Assembly: GCF_003722075.1 (NCBI RefSeq)
Contig: NZ_RDSK01000001.1
Span: 62,001 to 126,000 of the forward strand
Source: Methanohalophilus sp. RSK
GTDB lineage: Archaea; Halobacteriota; Methanosarcinia; Methanosarcinales; Methanosarcinaceae
DNA length: 64,000 bases
Reading direction: 5' to 3'
In this document: piece by piece, positions 24,272 to 33,078 of the stretch
Layout of the letters: each line of letters begins with the position of its first letter
Position numbering within the stretch: the stretch's first letter is position 1
Program-made: the position numbers and the translations under genes
Notes under the pieces: generated by a model
Database searches by the model: none
Seen by the model: the letters and a program-made list of their open reading frames with translations, nothing else
Told to the model about the DNA's origin: nothing

Positions 24272-26092
24272 ATGTGTGGAATTGTAGGATATGTGGGACG
24301 TGAGGCAGCGTGTCCTTTGCTAATGGATTGCCTGCGCCGGCTGGAGTACAGGGGTTATGATTCTGCCGGGTTGAGTGTCCTGAATGGTGATCTGCAGACC
24401 TATAAAGCCGCTGGCAGTATCGATAATCTTGCAGAGGTCTTGCCTGAGGAAATTGAAGGCAATATAGGTATCGGGCATACACGCTGGGCCACACACGGGA
24501 TACCCAATGATGTCAATGCTCATCCGCACTGTTCTTCGGAGATCGTGGTCGTGCACAACGGGATAATTGAGAATTACCTCAAACTTAAAGAGTGGCTGGA
24601 AGAGCAGGGTTATGAATTCGTATCGGACACCGATACCGAAGTGATTGCCCATCTGGTGCATTTTTACAGTAATTCCCTGGACCTGTTCGAGGCGGTACGC
24701 AAAAGTATGGCAATGCTGGAAGGCTCCTACGCGATCGCGGTCATGAGTAAGAATAATCCGGATACATTGATCGCTGCCAGGAAAGACAGTCCCCTGATAG
24801 TGGGTCTGGGGGACAATGCATTTTTCACGTCCTCTGATGCCACGGCTTTTGTGGCCCATACACGTGATGTTATTTTTGTGGATGACAGGGAAATCGTGAA
24901 AATCACTCCTGAAAAGGTAGAGTTCTATGATATGGAAGGCCAATTGCTGGAAAAGCAGGTTTCCACAATTGACTGGGATGTGGAGATGGCAGAAAAGAGT
25001 GGTTATGCCCATTTCATGCTCAAGGAGATCCATGAGCAGACACGTTCCCTCCAGAAGACTTTTGCCGGCAAGTTATCAGAACTTGAAGGTAATGTTCAAT
25101 TACCTGAGCTGAAACTTACAGATGACCATCTCAGAAATATTGGCAGGGTGGAAATAATTGCCTGTGGCACGTCCTGGAATGCGGGATTGTTCGGGAAATA
25201 CCTGCTGGAGAGCCTGGCCGGGATGCATACAGATGTCAGTGCCGCTTCGGAGTTTCGCTACCGGGATCCGGTGATGGATTGCAATACCCTTACCATTGCA
25301 ATCACCCAGTCCGGGGAGACGGCCGATACCCTGGCTGCGATCAGGAACGTGGTACAGTATGAATCAAGTACCATCGCGATAACCAATGTGGTGGGCAGCA
25401 CCATTACCCGGGAGGCCGAAAATGTAGTTTATACCCATGCCGGGCCTGAGATCGGAGTGGCTGCGACCAAGACGTTCACGGCTCAATTGATTGTTCTTTA
25501 CATGCTGGCAATCTATATGGGCAGACGACGTAACTATCTCCTGCCGGATGAGGGTAAGGATGTCATCAAGGCGCTCAGGGAATTACCCGGACATGTGCAG
25601 CAGGTATTGAACCAGAGGGATATTATACGCAAGCATGCAGCACAGTATGCTGATCGTCGAGACTATTATTTCATTGGCAGAGGGCTCAATTACCCGGCAG
25701 CCTTAGAAGCTGCACTCAAACTCAAGGAAATATCCTATATCCATGCGGAAGGGTATGCTGCCGGTGAATTGAAACACGGACCCCTGGCACTGCTGGAGAA
25801 CGGCACGCCTGTGGTGGCGATCGTTACAAAGAATCGTACCTATGAAAAAATGCTGAGCAATATCAAGGAAGTCAAGGCACGTGGAGCCGAGGTTATTGCA
25901 GTGGCCGATCAAGGAGATCGGGAGATAGGCAAGTATGCCGATATTGTAATCCCGGTCCCTGCTACCAATCCCCTGCTATCACCTGTCCTGTCCTCGGTGG
26001 CTTTGCAGCTGCTTGCCTATTATACCGCCCTGGAAAAGGGTTGTGAGATAGATAAACCGCGCAATCTGGCCAAAAGTGTGACTGTGGAATGA
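24272..26092 (+). CDS. glmS: Glutamine-fructose-6-phosphate aminotransferase (isomerising)
   Basis: Makes glucosamine-6-phosphate from fructose-6-P and glutamine. The 606-residue protein starts MCGIVGYVG, so Cys after Met removal is the N-terminal nucleophile; this fixes the start at ATG 24272 and not the GTG at 24263. The glutaminase domain covers residues 1-220 (LRRLEYRGYDSAG, GHTRWATHG, NGIIENY). Two SIS domains follow at about 290-420 and 455-590 (ACGTSWNAG, TQSGETADT, GAEVIAVAD), ending NLAKSVTVE. It lies 10 nt after the previous gene. Confidence 0.97.
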   Translation: MCGIVGYVGREAACPLLMDCLRRLEYRGYDSAGLSVLNGDLQTYKAAGSIDNLAEVLPEEIEGNIGIGHTRWATHGIPNDVNAHPHCSSEIVVVHNGIIENYLKLKEWLEEQGYEFVSDTDTEVIAHLVHFYSNSLDLFEAVRKSMAMLEGSYAIAVMSKNNPDTLIAARKDSPLIVGLGDNAFFTSSDATAFVAHTRDVIFVDDREIVKITPEKVEFYDMEGQLLEKQVSTIDWDVEMAEKSGYAHFMLKEIHEQTRSLQKTFAGKLSELEGNVQLPELKLTDDHLRNIGRVEIIACGTSWNAGLFGKYLLESLAGMHTDVSAASEFRYRDPVMDCNTLTIAITQSGETADTLAAIRNVVQYESSTIAITNVVGSTITREAENVVYTHAGPEIGVAATKTFTAQLIVLYMLAIYMGRRRNYLLPDEGKDVIKALRELPGHVQQVLNQRDIIRKHAAQYADRRDYYFIGRGLNYPAALEAALKLKEISYIHAEGYAAGELKHGPLALLENGTPVVAIVTKNRTYEKMLSNIKEVKARGAEVIAVADQGDREIGKYADIVIPVPATNPLLSPVLSSVALQLLAYYTALEKGCEIDKPRNLAKSVTVE

Positions 26093-26105
26093 AGGAGTGT
26101 GTATT

Positions 26106-27401
26106 TTGAAACTTTTCGGATCATCGGGAATCAGGGGGCCGGCCAATAAGGTAATCGGTCCCGAACTGGCATTGAATGTGGGTATGGCTGTGGGTACAAT
26201 CGCCGATTCGGTTGTGATCGGTAAGGATCCGCGTATCGCTGCGGATATGATCGAGCAGGCTTTGATCGCAGGCTTGTCTGCCACTGGCTGTGAAGTTACC
26301 CTGGGGGGTTTGATGAGTACACCCACTCTGGCTTTTGCCACTGCGGATTATGATTACGGGATTATGATCACGGCATCACATAATCCTGCAGAGGATGTGG
26401 GGATCAAATTATGGAATCCCGATGGTATGGCTTTTGATTCGCAGCAGCAAGAACGGATTGAACATATTATTGAGAATAACGCGTATGCAACCGTTGCCTG
26501 GAATGAAGTGGGAGATGTGAAGTATAAGGAAGGTTTTGTTGAGCGGCATTGCAGAGCGATTTTGAGCAAAACAGATACCAGTCACAAACGTGTGGTCGTG
26601 GATTGTGGTTGCGGGGCTGGAAGTACGATCACTCCTTATCTACTCCGGAAACTGGGTTGCGAGGTTATTACATTGAACTGCCAGCCGGATGGATATTTCC
26701 CGGCACGTAGTCCCGAACCTGTGGAAAAAAACCTGGGTCAACTTATCAAGGCAGTGGTTGCGTTTGAAGCGGATATCGGGATTGCGCATGACGGTGATGC
26801 GGATCGGATGATGGTTGTGGATGAACAGGGTAATTTTGTCTCGGGAGATGAATTGCTTGCCCTGTTTGCCCTGCAGGATAAACAGGAAAAAGTTGTGGTG
26901 CCTGTGGATACTTCCATGATAGTGGATGATGTGCTTGGGGACACCGAGGTGCTGCGCTGCAGGGTTGGGGATGTATATGTGGCAGAACAGATCAAGGCTT
27001 CAGGCGCTTATTTTGGAGGCGAGCCTTCAGGCAGCTGGATTTTCCCGGACGTGTCGTATTGCCCCGATGGTATCTATGCAGCAGCCTGCATTGTGAATTT
27101 GATCGCAGACAGCCCGTTATCAAAGATGGTTGCGGATCTGCCTCATTATCCTACCCTCAGGGGTACGATCGAATGTCCTGAGGACAGGAAGGAACAGGCG
27201 ATGCAGCAGATCAAACGATCCCTGGAAATGATGGGTGATGTTACTACCATTGATGGAGTTCGGGTCGATCTGGAGGATGGCTGGGTGCTTGTGCGGCCTT
27301 CAGGTACCGAATCCAAGATCCGGATCACGGCGGAGGCCAGGAAGGATGTGGATGATTTGTTTGATAGAGTTGCAAGTATTGCAAGGGGTGCAATACAGTG
27401 A
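26106..27401 (+). CDS. glmM: Phosphoglucosamine mutase
   Basis: Interconverts glucosamine-6-P and glucosamine-1-P. The roughly 431-residue protein has the alpha-D-phosphohexomutase layout: LFGSSGIRGPAN, phosphoserine loop ITASHNPAEDVGIKLWNP, metal loop IAHDGDADRMMVVD, sugar loop GGEPSGSWIF and phosphate loop RPSGTESKIRITAEA. I chose TTG 26106 because GGAG sits 8-9 nt before it; a GTG at 26097 overlaps the ribosome binding site. Its stop overlaps the next start. Confidence 0.95.
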   Translation: MKLFGSSGIRGPANKVIGPELALNVGMAVGTIADSVVIGKDPRIAADMIEQALIAGLSATGCEVTLGGLMSTPTLAFATADYDYGIMITASHNPAEDVGIKLWNPDGMAFDSQQQERIEHIIENNAYATVAWNEVGDVKYKEGFVERHCRAILSKTDTSHKRVVVDCGCGAGSTITPYLLRKLGCEVITLNCQPDGYFPARSPEPVEKNLGQLIKAVVAFEADIGIAHDGDADRMMVVDEQGNFVSGDELLALFALQDKQEKVVVPVDTSMIVDDVLGDTEVLRCRVGDVYVAEQIKASGAYFGGEPSGSWIFPDVSYCPDGIYAAACIVNLIADSPLSKMVADLPHYPTLRGTIECPEDRKEQAMQQIKRSLEMMGDVTTIDGVRVDLEDGWVLVRPSGTESKIRITAEARKDVDDLFDRVASIARGAIQ

Positions 27402-28588
27402 AAGCGGTTATTCTGGCAGCGGGGCAGGGGACAAGAATGCGTCCTTTAACGGACAGGCGACCCAAGGTAATGCTGCCCATCGGGAACAAACCCATATTTG
27501 AACATATCATTGATGAGGCTGTGGCTGCAGGTATCCGGGAATTTGTGATAGTTACCGGTTATATGGAAAATTCTATCCGGGAATATTTCGGGAACGGTTC
27601 GCAGAAAAATGTGAGTATCGAGTATGTTCTCCAGGAAGAACAGAACGGGACGGGACATGCCATCGGCTGTGCTGAAGAGTATGTGGATGACAGTTTCATT
27701 GTGCTTAACGGGGATATGCTGATAAGTTCTGTCCAGATTAAAAATTTGATTGGCAGGGCGGAAGATGCAGTATTGACAGTTAAGGAAGTGGAGGATCCCT
27801 GTAATTTTGGAGTTATTTGTACTGCCGGGGAACAAGTGACCCAAATTGTGGAAAAACCCGAAAACCCTCCGACCAATCTGGCCAATGCGGGAATCTATCT
27901 GTTTCCCCAATCAATTTTTGATTATATCCGTAAAACTCCTGAATCACCTCGCGGGGAGATTGAAATTACAGATTCCATACAGATGCTGATCGATTCCGGT
28001 GCCATTGTGGGTTATGAATTGTTCAGGGACGCATGGATCGATATCGGCAGACCCTGGGATCTGCTCACTGCCAACAAGTATGTGTTGGCCGGGTTTACCG
28101 GCAATATTGAGGCAGAAGTGGAACCCAATGCTACCTTAAAGGGAGAGGTGGTCGTGGGGGAAGGTACGGTTATCCGTAATGGTGCCTACATCATCGGTCC
28201 TGTGATCATTGGAAAGAACTGCGATATAGGACCGAACTGTTTTATCCGGCCGTCCACTGCCATCGGGGATAATGTGCGTATCGGTAATGCCGTAGAAATC
28301 AAGAATTGTGTGGTAATGGATAATACCAATATCGGACACCTGAGTTATGTGGGCGATAGCGTGATCGGCCGGGATTGTAATTTCGGAGCCGGGACCAAGG
28401 TTGCCAATCTCAGGCATGACGGGCGCACTATCCGGGTTATGGTTAAAGGGGAAAAGGTGGATTCAGGTAGGCGCAAACTCGGAGTTATAATGGGGGATGA
28501 TGTGCATACGGGGATCAATACCTGTATCAATGTGGGGTGTGTGCTTAAAACGGGTAGGTGTACGGGACTGGGGGAAGTTGTGAAGTAA
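27398..28588 (+). CDS. glmU: Bifunctional GlcN-1-P acetyltransferase / UDP-GlcNAc pyrophosphorylase (GlmU-type paralog 2)
   Basis: A 396-residue protein: pyrophosphorylase half with KAVILAAGQGTRMRPLT and PKVMLPIGNKPIFEHI, FIVLNGDML and DAWIDIGRPWDLL; beta-helix half from about residue 235 with hexapeptide repeats (GEGTVIRNGAYIIGPVIIGK) and the acetyltransferase-like NLRHDGRTIRV. It should acetylate GlcN-1-P and form UDP-GlcNAc, completing the pathway begun by glmS and glmM. The GTG start overlaps the glmM stop (GTGA), so it is translationally coupled. Confidence 0.9.
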   Translation: MKAVILAAGQGTRMRPLTDRRPKVMLPIGNKPIFEHIIDEAVAAGIREFVIVTGYMENSIREYFGNGSQKNVSIEYVLQEEQNGTGHAIGCAEEYVDDSFIVLNGDMLISSVQIKNLIGRAEDAVLTVKEVEDPCNFGVICTAGEQVTQIVEKPENPPTNLANAGIYLFPQSIFDYIRKTPESPRGEIEITDSIQMLIDSGAIVGYELFRDAWIDIGRPWDLLTANKYVLAGFTGNIEAEVEPNATLKGEVVVGEGTVIRNGAYIIGPVIIGKNCDIGPNCFIRPSTAIGDNVRIGNAVEIKNCVVMDNTNIGHLSYVGDSVIGRDCNFGAGTKVANLRHDGRTIRVMVKGEKVDSGRRKLGVIMGDDVHTGINTCINVGCVLKTGRCTGLGEVVK

Positions 28589-28612
28589 GTGATCAAAAAG
28601 GGGAGATGATAT

Positions 28613-29788
28613 TCAATTCACATCGGCCAATATGTTTTTTTTGATCCATATGCGAAAAACATTATCAACTATTCCATATGTTCCTTTTTTAGTTTTTCTA
28701 ACTGTCATCGTATTATACAAATCCTTCATGGAAGTTGTCAATGAATAAGCAGGGGTATCCATATCTCTGGCAATTTCGCTGATTCTTCTTGTTTTCTGTT
28801 TCGATAGATTTTTCAGGATGTCCTGCTGTTGTCTGCTAAATTTACTGGAATATCTGAACTCAAATTCACTGTCAAATTCATTGAGCATTGAAGAAAACGC
28901 AGAATCTACTTGTTTGTCATCGATAAAATTTCTCTTCTCCAGAACAGCCATTTGATAAAGAATGAATCCAAGCTTTTGGAAATAGAATGGGAAACCATCG
29001 GTATATTCATATATCTTATCAAGGGCTTTATCTGAGATTTCTATATCTTCAATCGCGAGTCTGGACCTTATATACTTGTTTACATCATCTTTTTTAATCG
29101 GATCGAGCTGTATTCTAGCGGCCATTAAGTATAACGGAGAATCTGGAGTAAGGAATACTTCATGTAGCAAAGATATGGATGAGCCTGAAAATATGTATCT
29201 GACACGTGGTTGTTTGTCCATATGGCTTTTTAACAAATTGAATATATTGTCTCTGAATTTACTTAATTCCTGGAATTCATCAAAAGCAATAACGATGGGA
29301 TATTGTACCTCATCTGCAAACTGTTCTATAAATTCGAAGGTTTCCGCCATGAGCTCCTGGTCACCAATTTCGTCTTCGCGAAACCGGAGATATACATTAC
29401 CTATATGTTCAATACTGCCCCCGATTTCGGTGATTGACCGCGTAGCTGCACTAATTTTCCCTTTGAATATGTATGAGAATTTTTGAGAAATTCCCTTTAT
29501 TTTGCTTTTTTCTTCATGTGCCTTGATTAGTGCATTTGTAGTTAGTCGAAAAAAATCGGCATAATCAGTGATTTGACGACAGTTTACTGATGTAAAAACC
29601 ACTTCTTTTTGTACACTCTTTTTGAGGTTTTTTAGCAGAGAACTTTTGCCTATTCTACGTGGGCCAATTATCACATTATTTTGTGCAGAAGTTGTGATGT
29701 CAAGTTTGATTTTTTCGACGATTTCATCTCGACCGATGAAGAAAGGTGGCTCTACTTCTCCTCCCACCATGAATATTTGATCCGCCAT
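28613..29788 (-). CDS. Archaeal AAA+ ATPase
   Basis: A 391-residue ATPase: Walker A in IIGPRRIGKSSLLKNLKK (about residue 40-57), Walker B in PIVIAFDEFQEL, sensor-1-like IFSGSSIS, and a C-terminal winged helix (LSKQKTRRISEIARDMDTP). It belongs to the same broad family as the gene at 21612 but lacks the DUF234 nuclease-like end. Convergent with glmU, 24 nt apart. The role is unknown; the family is frequent in mobile or stress islands. Confidence 0.85.
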   Translation of the reverse strand: MADQIFMVGGEVEPPFFIGRDEIVEKIKLDITTSAQNNVIIGPRRIGKSSLLKNLKKSVQKEVVFTSVNCRQITDYADFFRLTTNALIKAHEEKSKIKGISQKFSYIFKGKISAATRSITEIGGSIEHIGNVYLRFREDEIGDQELMAETFEFIEQFADEVQYPIVIAFDEFQELSKFRDNIFNLLKSHMDKQPRVRYIFSGSSISLLHEVFLTPDSPLYLMAARIQLDPIKKDDVNKYIRSRLAIEDIEISDKALDKIYEYTDGFPFYFQKLGFILYQMAVLEKRNFIDDKQVDSAFSSMLNEFDSEFEFRYSSKFSRQQQDILKNLSKQKTRRISEIARDMDTPAYSLTTSMKDLYNTMTVRKTKKGTYGIVDNVFRIWIKKNILADVN

Positions 29789-29918
29789 AGTTTATAGTTG
29801 GATTTGACTATATTTAAATCTGACTACTTTTTTGAGATTGCAGGTATTGCCGGTCAAAATCTTCCTTTGAGGGTGGAAGGTTGTTGACAAAATGTACTTA
29901 TTATGACCTATTCAAATA

Positions 29919-30272
29919 GTGATAATAATGCAAACGAATCCTCATCGGATCAATAATCCATTTGAATTTGCACAGGCTCTGGGCCTTGAAAGGAATGTGG
30001 GCGAGCAACTCATAACATTTTGCCAGCGTAACGATATTGCTTTTCTGGGTCTTTTTGGCTCCTTTTCCAGGGGAGAACAAACCAAAGGTAGTGATATTGA
30101 TTTGCTTGTGAGGTTTTCTGAAAAGAAAAGTTTGATTGAGCATATAAGAATGGAAAATGAACTGGAAGATTCACTCGGGACAAAAGTAGACTTGGTTACT
30201 GAAAACTCATTGAGTCCTTATATTATCCCTCATGTTCAGGAAAATTTGCAAAAGTTGTATCGTGAAGAATAA
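29919..30272 (+). CDS. MNT-type minimal nucleotidyltransferase (MntA-like antitoxin)
   Basis: A 117-residue protein with the pol-beta nucleotidyltransferase core: FLGLFGSFSRGEQTKGSDID (G-S-x(8)-D-x-D pattern) and the downstream Asp in KVDLVTENSL. MntA proteins AMPylate and silence HepT toxins, but no HepT lies next to it. GTG 29919 and ATG 29928 are both possible starts. It starts the accessory island. Confidence 0.85.
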   Translation: MIIMQTNPHRINNPFEFAQALGLERNVGEQLITFCQRNDIAFLGLFGSFSRGEQTKGSDIDLLVRFSEKKSLIEHIRMENELEDSLGTKVDLVTENSLSPYIIPHVQENLQKLYREE

Positions 30273-30379
30273 TTCTATTGTTTCTGTATTACTTCCACAA
30301 TAGCATTTTCATTCTGGAATAGGATGCCTTCTCCTGCAGCCATTGGTACAATCGGCCGCATTGTCGATCCGGGCCTGTT

Positions 30380-30586
30380 TCATAATTCAATGCCTCTGGA
30401 TACTGCTCTGTTGAGCCTATGGTGATCATTATGTATCCAGGTAATACCTTTGATGCTTACTGCAATCTTGTTACTCTCTTCCAGATATTCCAGAATAGTC
30501 TTGAGCGTATTGTGATTTACCTGCTTGGGCAACTGCTTTTTCAGTTCGGCAACAGGTATTGTATCGTCTGAGATTGCAATCTCCAT
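30380..30586 (-). CDS. Small winged-helix-like protein
   Basis: A 68-residue protein. The first 12 residues, MEIAISDDTIPV, match the start of the unrelated protein at 62190 (MEVAISDDALPV), and so does the DNA upstream. The rest looks like a small winged helix (LKKQLPKQVNHNTLKTILEY ending with the wing SIKGITWIHND). It lies downstream of an MNT gene and may be part of the same toxin-antitoxin unit. No firm family. Confidence 0.6.
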   Translation of the reverse strand: MEIAISDDTIPVAELKKQLPKQVNHNTLKTILEYLEESNKIAVSIKGITWIHNDHHRLNRAVSRGIEL

Positions 30587-30627
30587 AATAGGAAATATAC
30601 ATTCCCAAATTTAAGATTTTGCGGCAG
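30587..30627 (-). promoter_or_regulatory. Promoter copy A shared with 62466-62506
   Basis: These 41 nt match 62466-62506 at 34 positions, including AATAGGAAATATAC next to the start codon. On the coding strand an A/T element (CTTAAATTT) lies about 28 nt before the ATG, so the transcript is probably leaderless. The far end overlaps the last codons of the MNT gene at 30611. Confidence 0.5.
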
Positions 30628-30955
30628 GAATACAAAAAAGTCCCCATAAAATTACCATCTCTTTCAGGACATCAGCTTGCATCCTGGGATGCAGGGCTCG
30701 TTTTGACACGACGTCCACAGGCAATCCGAGAAGTTCCTCAAGGTAGTCGCCAAGTCCTACAAGGCCAAACAGGGTGGTTGCGGTATCAAAATTGACCAGT
30801 AGATCAACATCAATTCCCGGTTTTTCCCCTCTTGCATAGGACCCGAAGATTCCGACAACCCCGGCTTTGTACTCCTGCCTGATCTCTTTCCGGTGTTCTT
30901 TGATCAGGAGTTTGATTTCATTCAGTCCTGGTGGGACTTTTTCTGAGTTACTCAT
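30611..30955 (-). CDS. MNT-type minimal nucleotidyltransferase (MntA-like)
   Basis: A 114-residue protein with VGIFGSYARGEKPGIDVDLL (GSYARG ... DxD) and the third Asp in PVDVVSKRALHP. GAGGAAC lies 9 nt before ATG 30955. A predicted MntA-type antitoxin without a HepT neighbour; the gene directly downstream is a small winged-helix-like protein. Confidence 0.85.
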   Translation of the reverse strand: MSNSEKVPPGLNEIKLLIKEHRKEIRQEYKAGVVGIFGSYARGEKPGIDVDLLVNFDTATTLFGLVGLGDYLEELLGLPVDVVSKRALHPRMQADVLKEMVILWGLFCIPAAKS

Positions 30956-31050
30956 AATTTCAGTTCCTCGTGAGAGATAAGTGTACCAGCCTTCTTTTCA
31001 GACATTTATCGGCTTAAACTCCACTTGGATTCGAAATAGAGGTGTAATTG

Positions 31051-31290
31051 TTATCGAAGGTAGCGATTTTTACAATTGTCAAGTGATGGAATGGGGAGAT
31101 TTCGACGCAACCTTAAAATGAGCCACTCCCCAGTTATTTCCTCCAGATTTTCACGACATTCTTCAAGGGAAGTACCTGTTGCCCACACTCCTTCCAGTTC
31201 AGGTATCCATCCATAGTATGGTTCCTCATCATCCTCAATTATCTCGTATTCGGTTCTTGCAAGGGCTGCCTGTATATATTCGATTAACAT
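31051..31290 (-). CDS. HicB-like protein (copy 1)
   Basis: A 79-residue protein of the HicB type: MLIEYIQAALARTEYEII, then the strand PYYGWIPELEGVWATG and the helix SLEECRENLEEITGEWLILR. HicB normally neutralises HicA, a small dsRBD-like RNase; no hicA gene is present. Near-identical to the protein at 62578 except for the C-terminal tail, which is replaced here by CKNRYLR. Further ATGs upstream are in frame; I chose 31290 because it matches the start of the other copy. It lies about 25 nt after an MNT gene. Confidence 0.75.
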   Translation of the reverse strand: MLIEYIQAALARTEYEIIEDDEEPYYGWIPELEGVWATGTSLEECRENLEEITGEWLILRLRRNLPIPSLDNCKNRYLR

Positions 31291-31314
31291 GGATTTGATC
31301 ATCTCAAGCAATTA

Positions 31315-31623
31315 TCAAACTGGCCTGACCTCATTAAGTATATGCTTTCCAATATTGGGTTTCAGCGAATCCTTCATAACCAGATCTACCTTGATTCCCA
31401 GGTTATCTGAGAGATAATTTTCCAGATCAATGAATTGAAGAAGGCTGGGAGTCTTGCTGAATGCCACCAGAATGTCGAGATCACTTTCCGGAGTTTGCTC
31501 TCCTCTTATATAGGAGCCAAACAGTCCAATATACTTTACATTATATTGATCTTTCAGCTGCGGCAACATTTCCCGTAGTTTGTTTCTGTAATTTTGAGCA
31601 TCCGGGTTGGTTGGCACAGGCAT
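31315..31623 (-). CDS. MNT-type minimal nucleotidyltransferase (MntA-like)
   Basis: A 102-residue protein: YIGLFGSYIRGEQTPESDLD (GSY-RG ... DxD), then the third Asp in IKVDLVMKDSLKP. Similar to the protein at 29919. AAGGAG lies about 11 nt before the ATG. It is followed by hicB-like copy 1 and not by a HepT gene, so its natural partner is unclear. Confidence 0.85.
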   Translation of the reverse strand: MPVPTNPDAQNYRNKLREMLPQLKDQYNVKYIGLFGSYIRGEQTPESDLDILVAFSKTPSLLQFIDLENYLSDNLGIKVDLVMKDSLKPNIGKHILNEVRPV

Positions 31624-31745
31624 TTCTAAGCAAACTCCTTCAGATTAATGTTGTCTGCGGTGTATAATTATTTTGTGTACGGCTGAGAGATAATGGCTCT
31701 ATTTTGCTTCCTCTTGTCCACGAACTTGCTCCGTACCTGCACCCT

Positions 31746-32384
31746 TTACCGCCAGATATGCAAGCCCAGCAATTCCAATCCCTGTTCTATGAAAAACAAT
31801 ACAAAGAGCAGATACAGCACTCCCAGGCTTCGAAACAGCTGAAGATAATATTTGCTTTTCAAAAAATCCCTGCTTTTGCCTACAAACAGGGCAATCACAA
31901 TTTTTGAACCTACAAGCAGGGCATAGAATCCGATTACAAACATTATCTGTGTGAGCCTGTCAACCTCAGCAGCCCTGAAGAGAATGGGTCCTCCGATTGC
32001 AATCCAGAACAGGTAGGGATGGGGATTCAGGAAATTTGCCAGTATGCCTTTTTTCAGGGATTCCTTCTTCAGGTTAGTTACTTCGATACTGATATTTTTG
32101 GTCCTGAGGGAGGCAATACCCAGATGTGTCAGGTAGAGTGCTCCTGCCAGGCTGATCAGGGCGATCACCGAATTCTGCTGCTGGAAATGCAGTAGTATAT
32201 ATATTACACCTGATACTATCAGCAAGTCTGTTATGAGGGGAGAAACAGCAACCTTGAAACCTTCTTTTGAGCCGTGTTGCAGGCTTTCGGAAATTGTTAT
32301 GGTCATCAGGGGGCCCGGGGATATGCCTGCAGCAAAACCGAGAAGGATCCCTGTTACCAGGAATTCTGCAATTTCATACATCAT
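31746..32384 (-). CDS. LysE/RhtB family transporter
   Basis: A 212-residue membrane protein with about six helices and the LysE signature GILLGFAAGISPGPLMTITI near the N-terminus, followed by GFKVAVSPLITDLLIVSGV and NPHPYLFWIAIGGP. The family exports amino acids or other small metabolites; the substrate cannot be read here. Confidence 0.9.
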   Translation of the reverse strand: MMYEIAEFLVTGILLGFAAGISPGPLMTITISESLQHGSKEGFKVAVSPLITDLLIVSGVIYILLHFQQQNSVIALISLAGALYLTHLGIASLRTKNISIEVTNLKKESLKKGILANFLNPHPYLFWIAIGGPILFRAAEVDRLTQIMFVIGFYALLVGSKIVIALFVGKSRDFLKSKYYLQLFRSLGVLYLLFVLFFIEQGLELLGLHIWR

Positions 32385-32426
32385 TCTCTCTTCTTATCTT
32401 CGGAAGGATTCCCAGGAGTGAAAATT

Positions 32427-33020
32427 TCAGTGCAGCTGGATAATTTCAGTCTGTTCTGCGACCGTCACTTCAAATTCATCGGCGGGAATGGCCCTGGTAG
32501 AAAAGGTTTCTTCAAACCTGCCATTCTCAACTTTTATGGTCCGGCTGGCCGCTACCGTGAGTTCCACCTGGGAATGGCCTTCTGCAGCATGGCCTTCGAT
32601 GCGGATATCGTATTTGCCTGAAGGTACATCGCATTCGCAGATTTCCGCCACATCCTCTGAAGCCCTTGCACGTCTGGTCATCCATAACAATATCTTTACC
32701 CTGACCTTAAGATCCCTCACGTTTTGGGCTCTCACCGTTAAACGATTGGGTCTTTCCGGTACTTCTTTGTCAGGCATACGATATTTGTATTTTCCACCCT
32801 CTACAGGCACGGTCCTGGTAAAGGTAATCGCTATATCCACTGATTCTGCAGAGGATGTCCCGCGTATGGTGACATTATCTCCTGCCCCGGGTTCTGGGGG
32901 TATGATCTCGAAATCCCTGTTCTCTGGAGTATCCATCGTAATTGAAAATGGCTGGTAGGCCTTTATGTGTCTTTCTGATGGCCGGTTACAGAAGCGTATA
33001 ATCATTATTTTTGTAACCAT
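32427..33020 (-). CDS. Paralog of the secreted Ig-like protein, apparently without a signal peptide
   Basis: A product of about 197 residues whose core matches the protein at 17981: GDNVTIRGTSSAESVDIAIT, KYKYRMPDKEVPERPN, VRDLKVRVKILLWMTRRA, VPSGKYDIRIEG and FEETFSTRAIPADEFEVTV. Unlike the paralog it has no clear signal peptide, no C-terminal EF-hand-like module and no sequons, and is richer in charged residues. The start is uncertain: ATG 33020 and ATG 32936 are possible, and the frame runs back into the RelE gene. It could be a cytoplasmic version or a decaying copy. Confidence 0.55.
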   Translation of the reverse strand: MVTKIMIIRFCNRPSERHIKAYQPFSITMDTPENRDFEIIPPEPGAGDNVTIRGTSSAESVDIAITFTRTVPVEGGKYKYRMPDKEVPERPNRLTVRAQNVRDLKVRVKILLWMTRRARASEDVAEICECDVPSGKYDIRIEGHAAEGHSQVELTVAASRTIKVENGRFEETFSTRAIPADEFEVTVAEQTEIIQLH

Positions 33021-33078
33021 TATTTTTATAATTATTTTTCCAGGTGTGTGATGCAGGTCGTGTGTTCTATTTGGAAAT

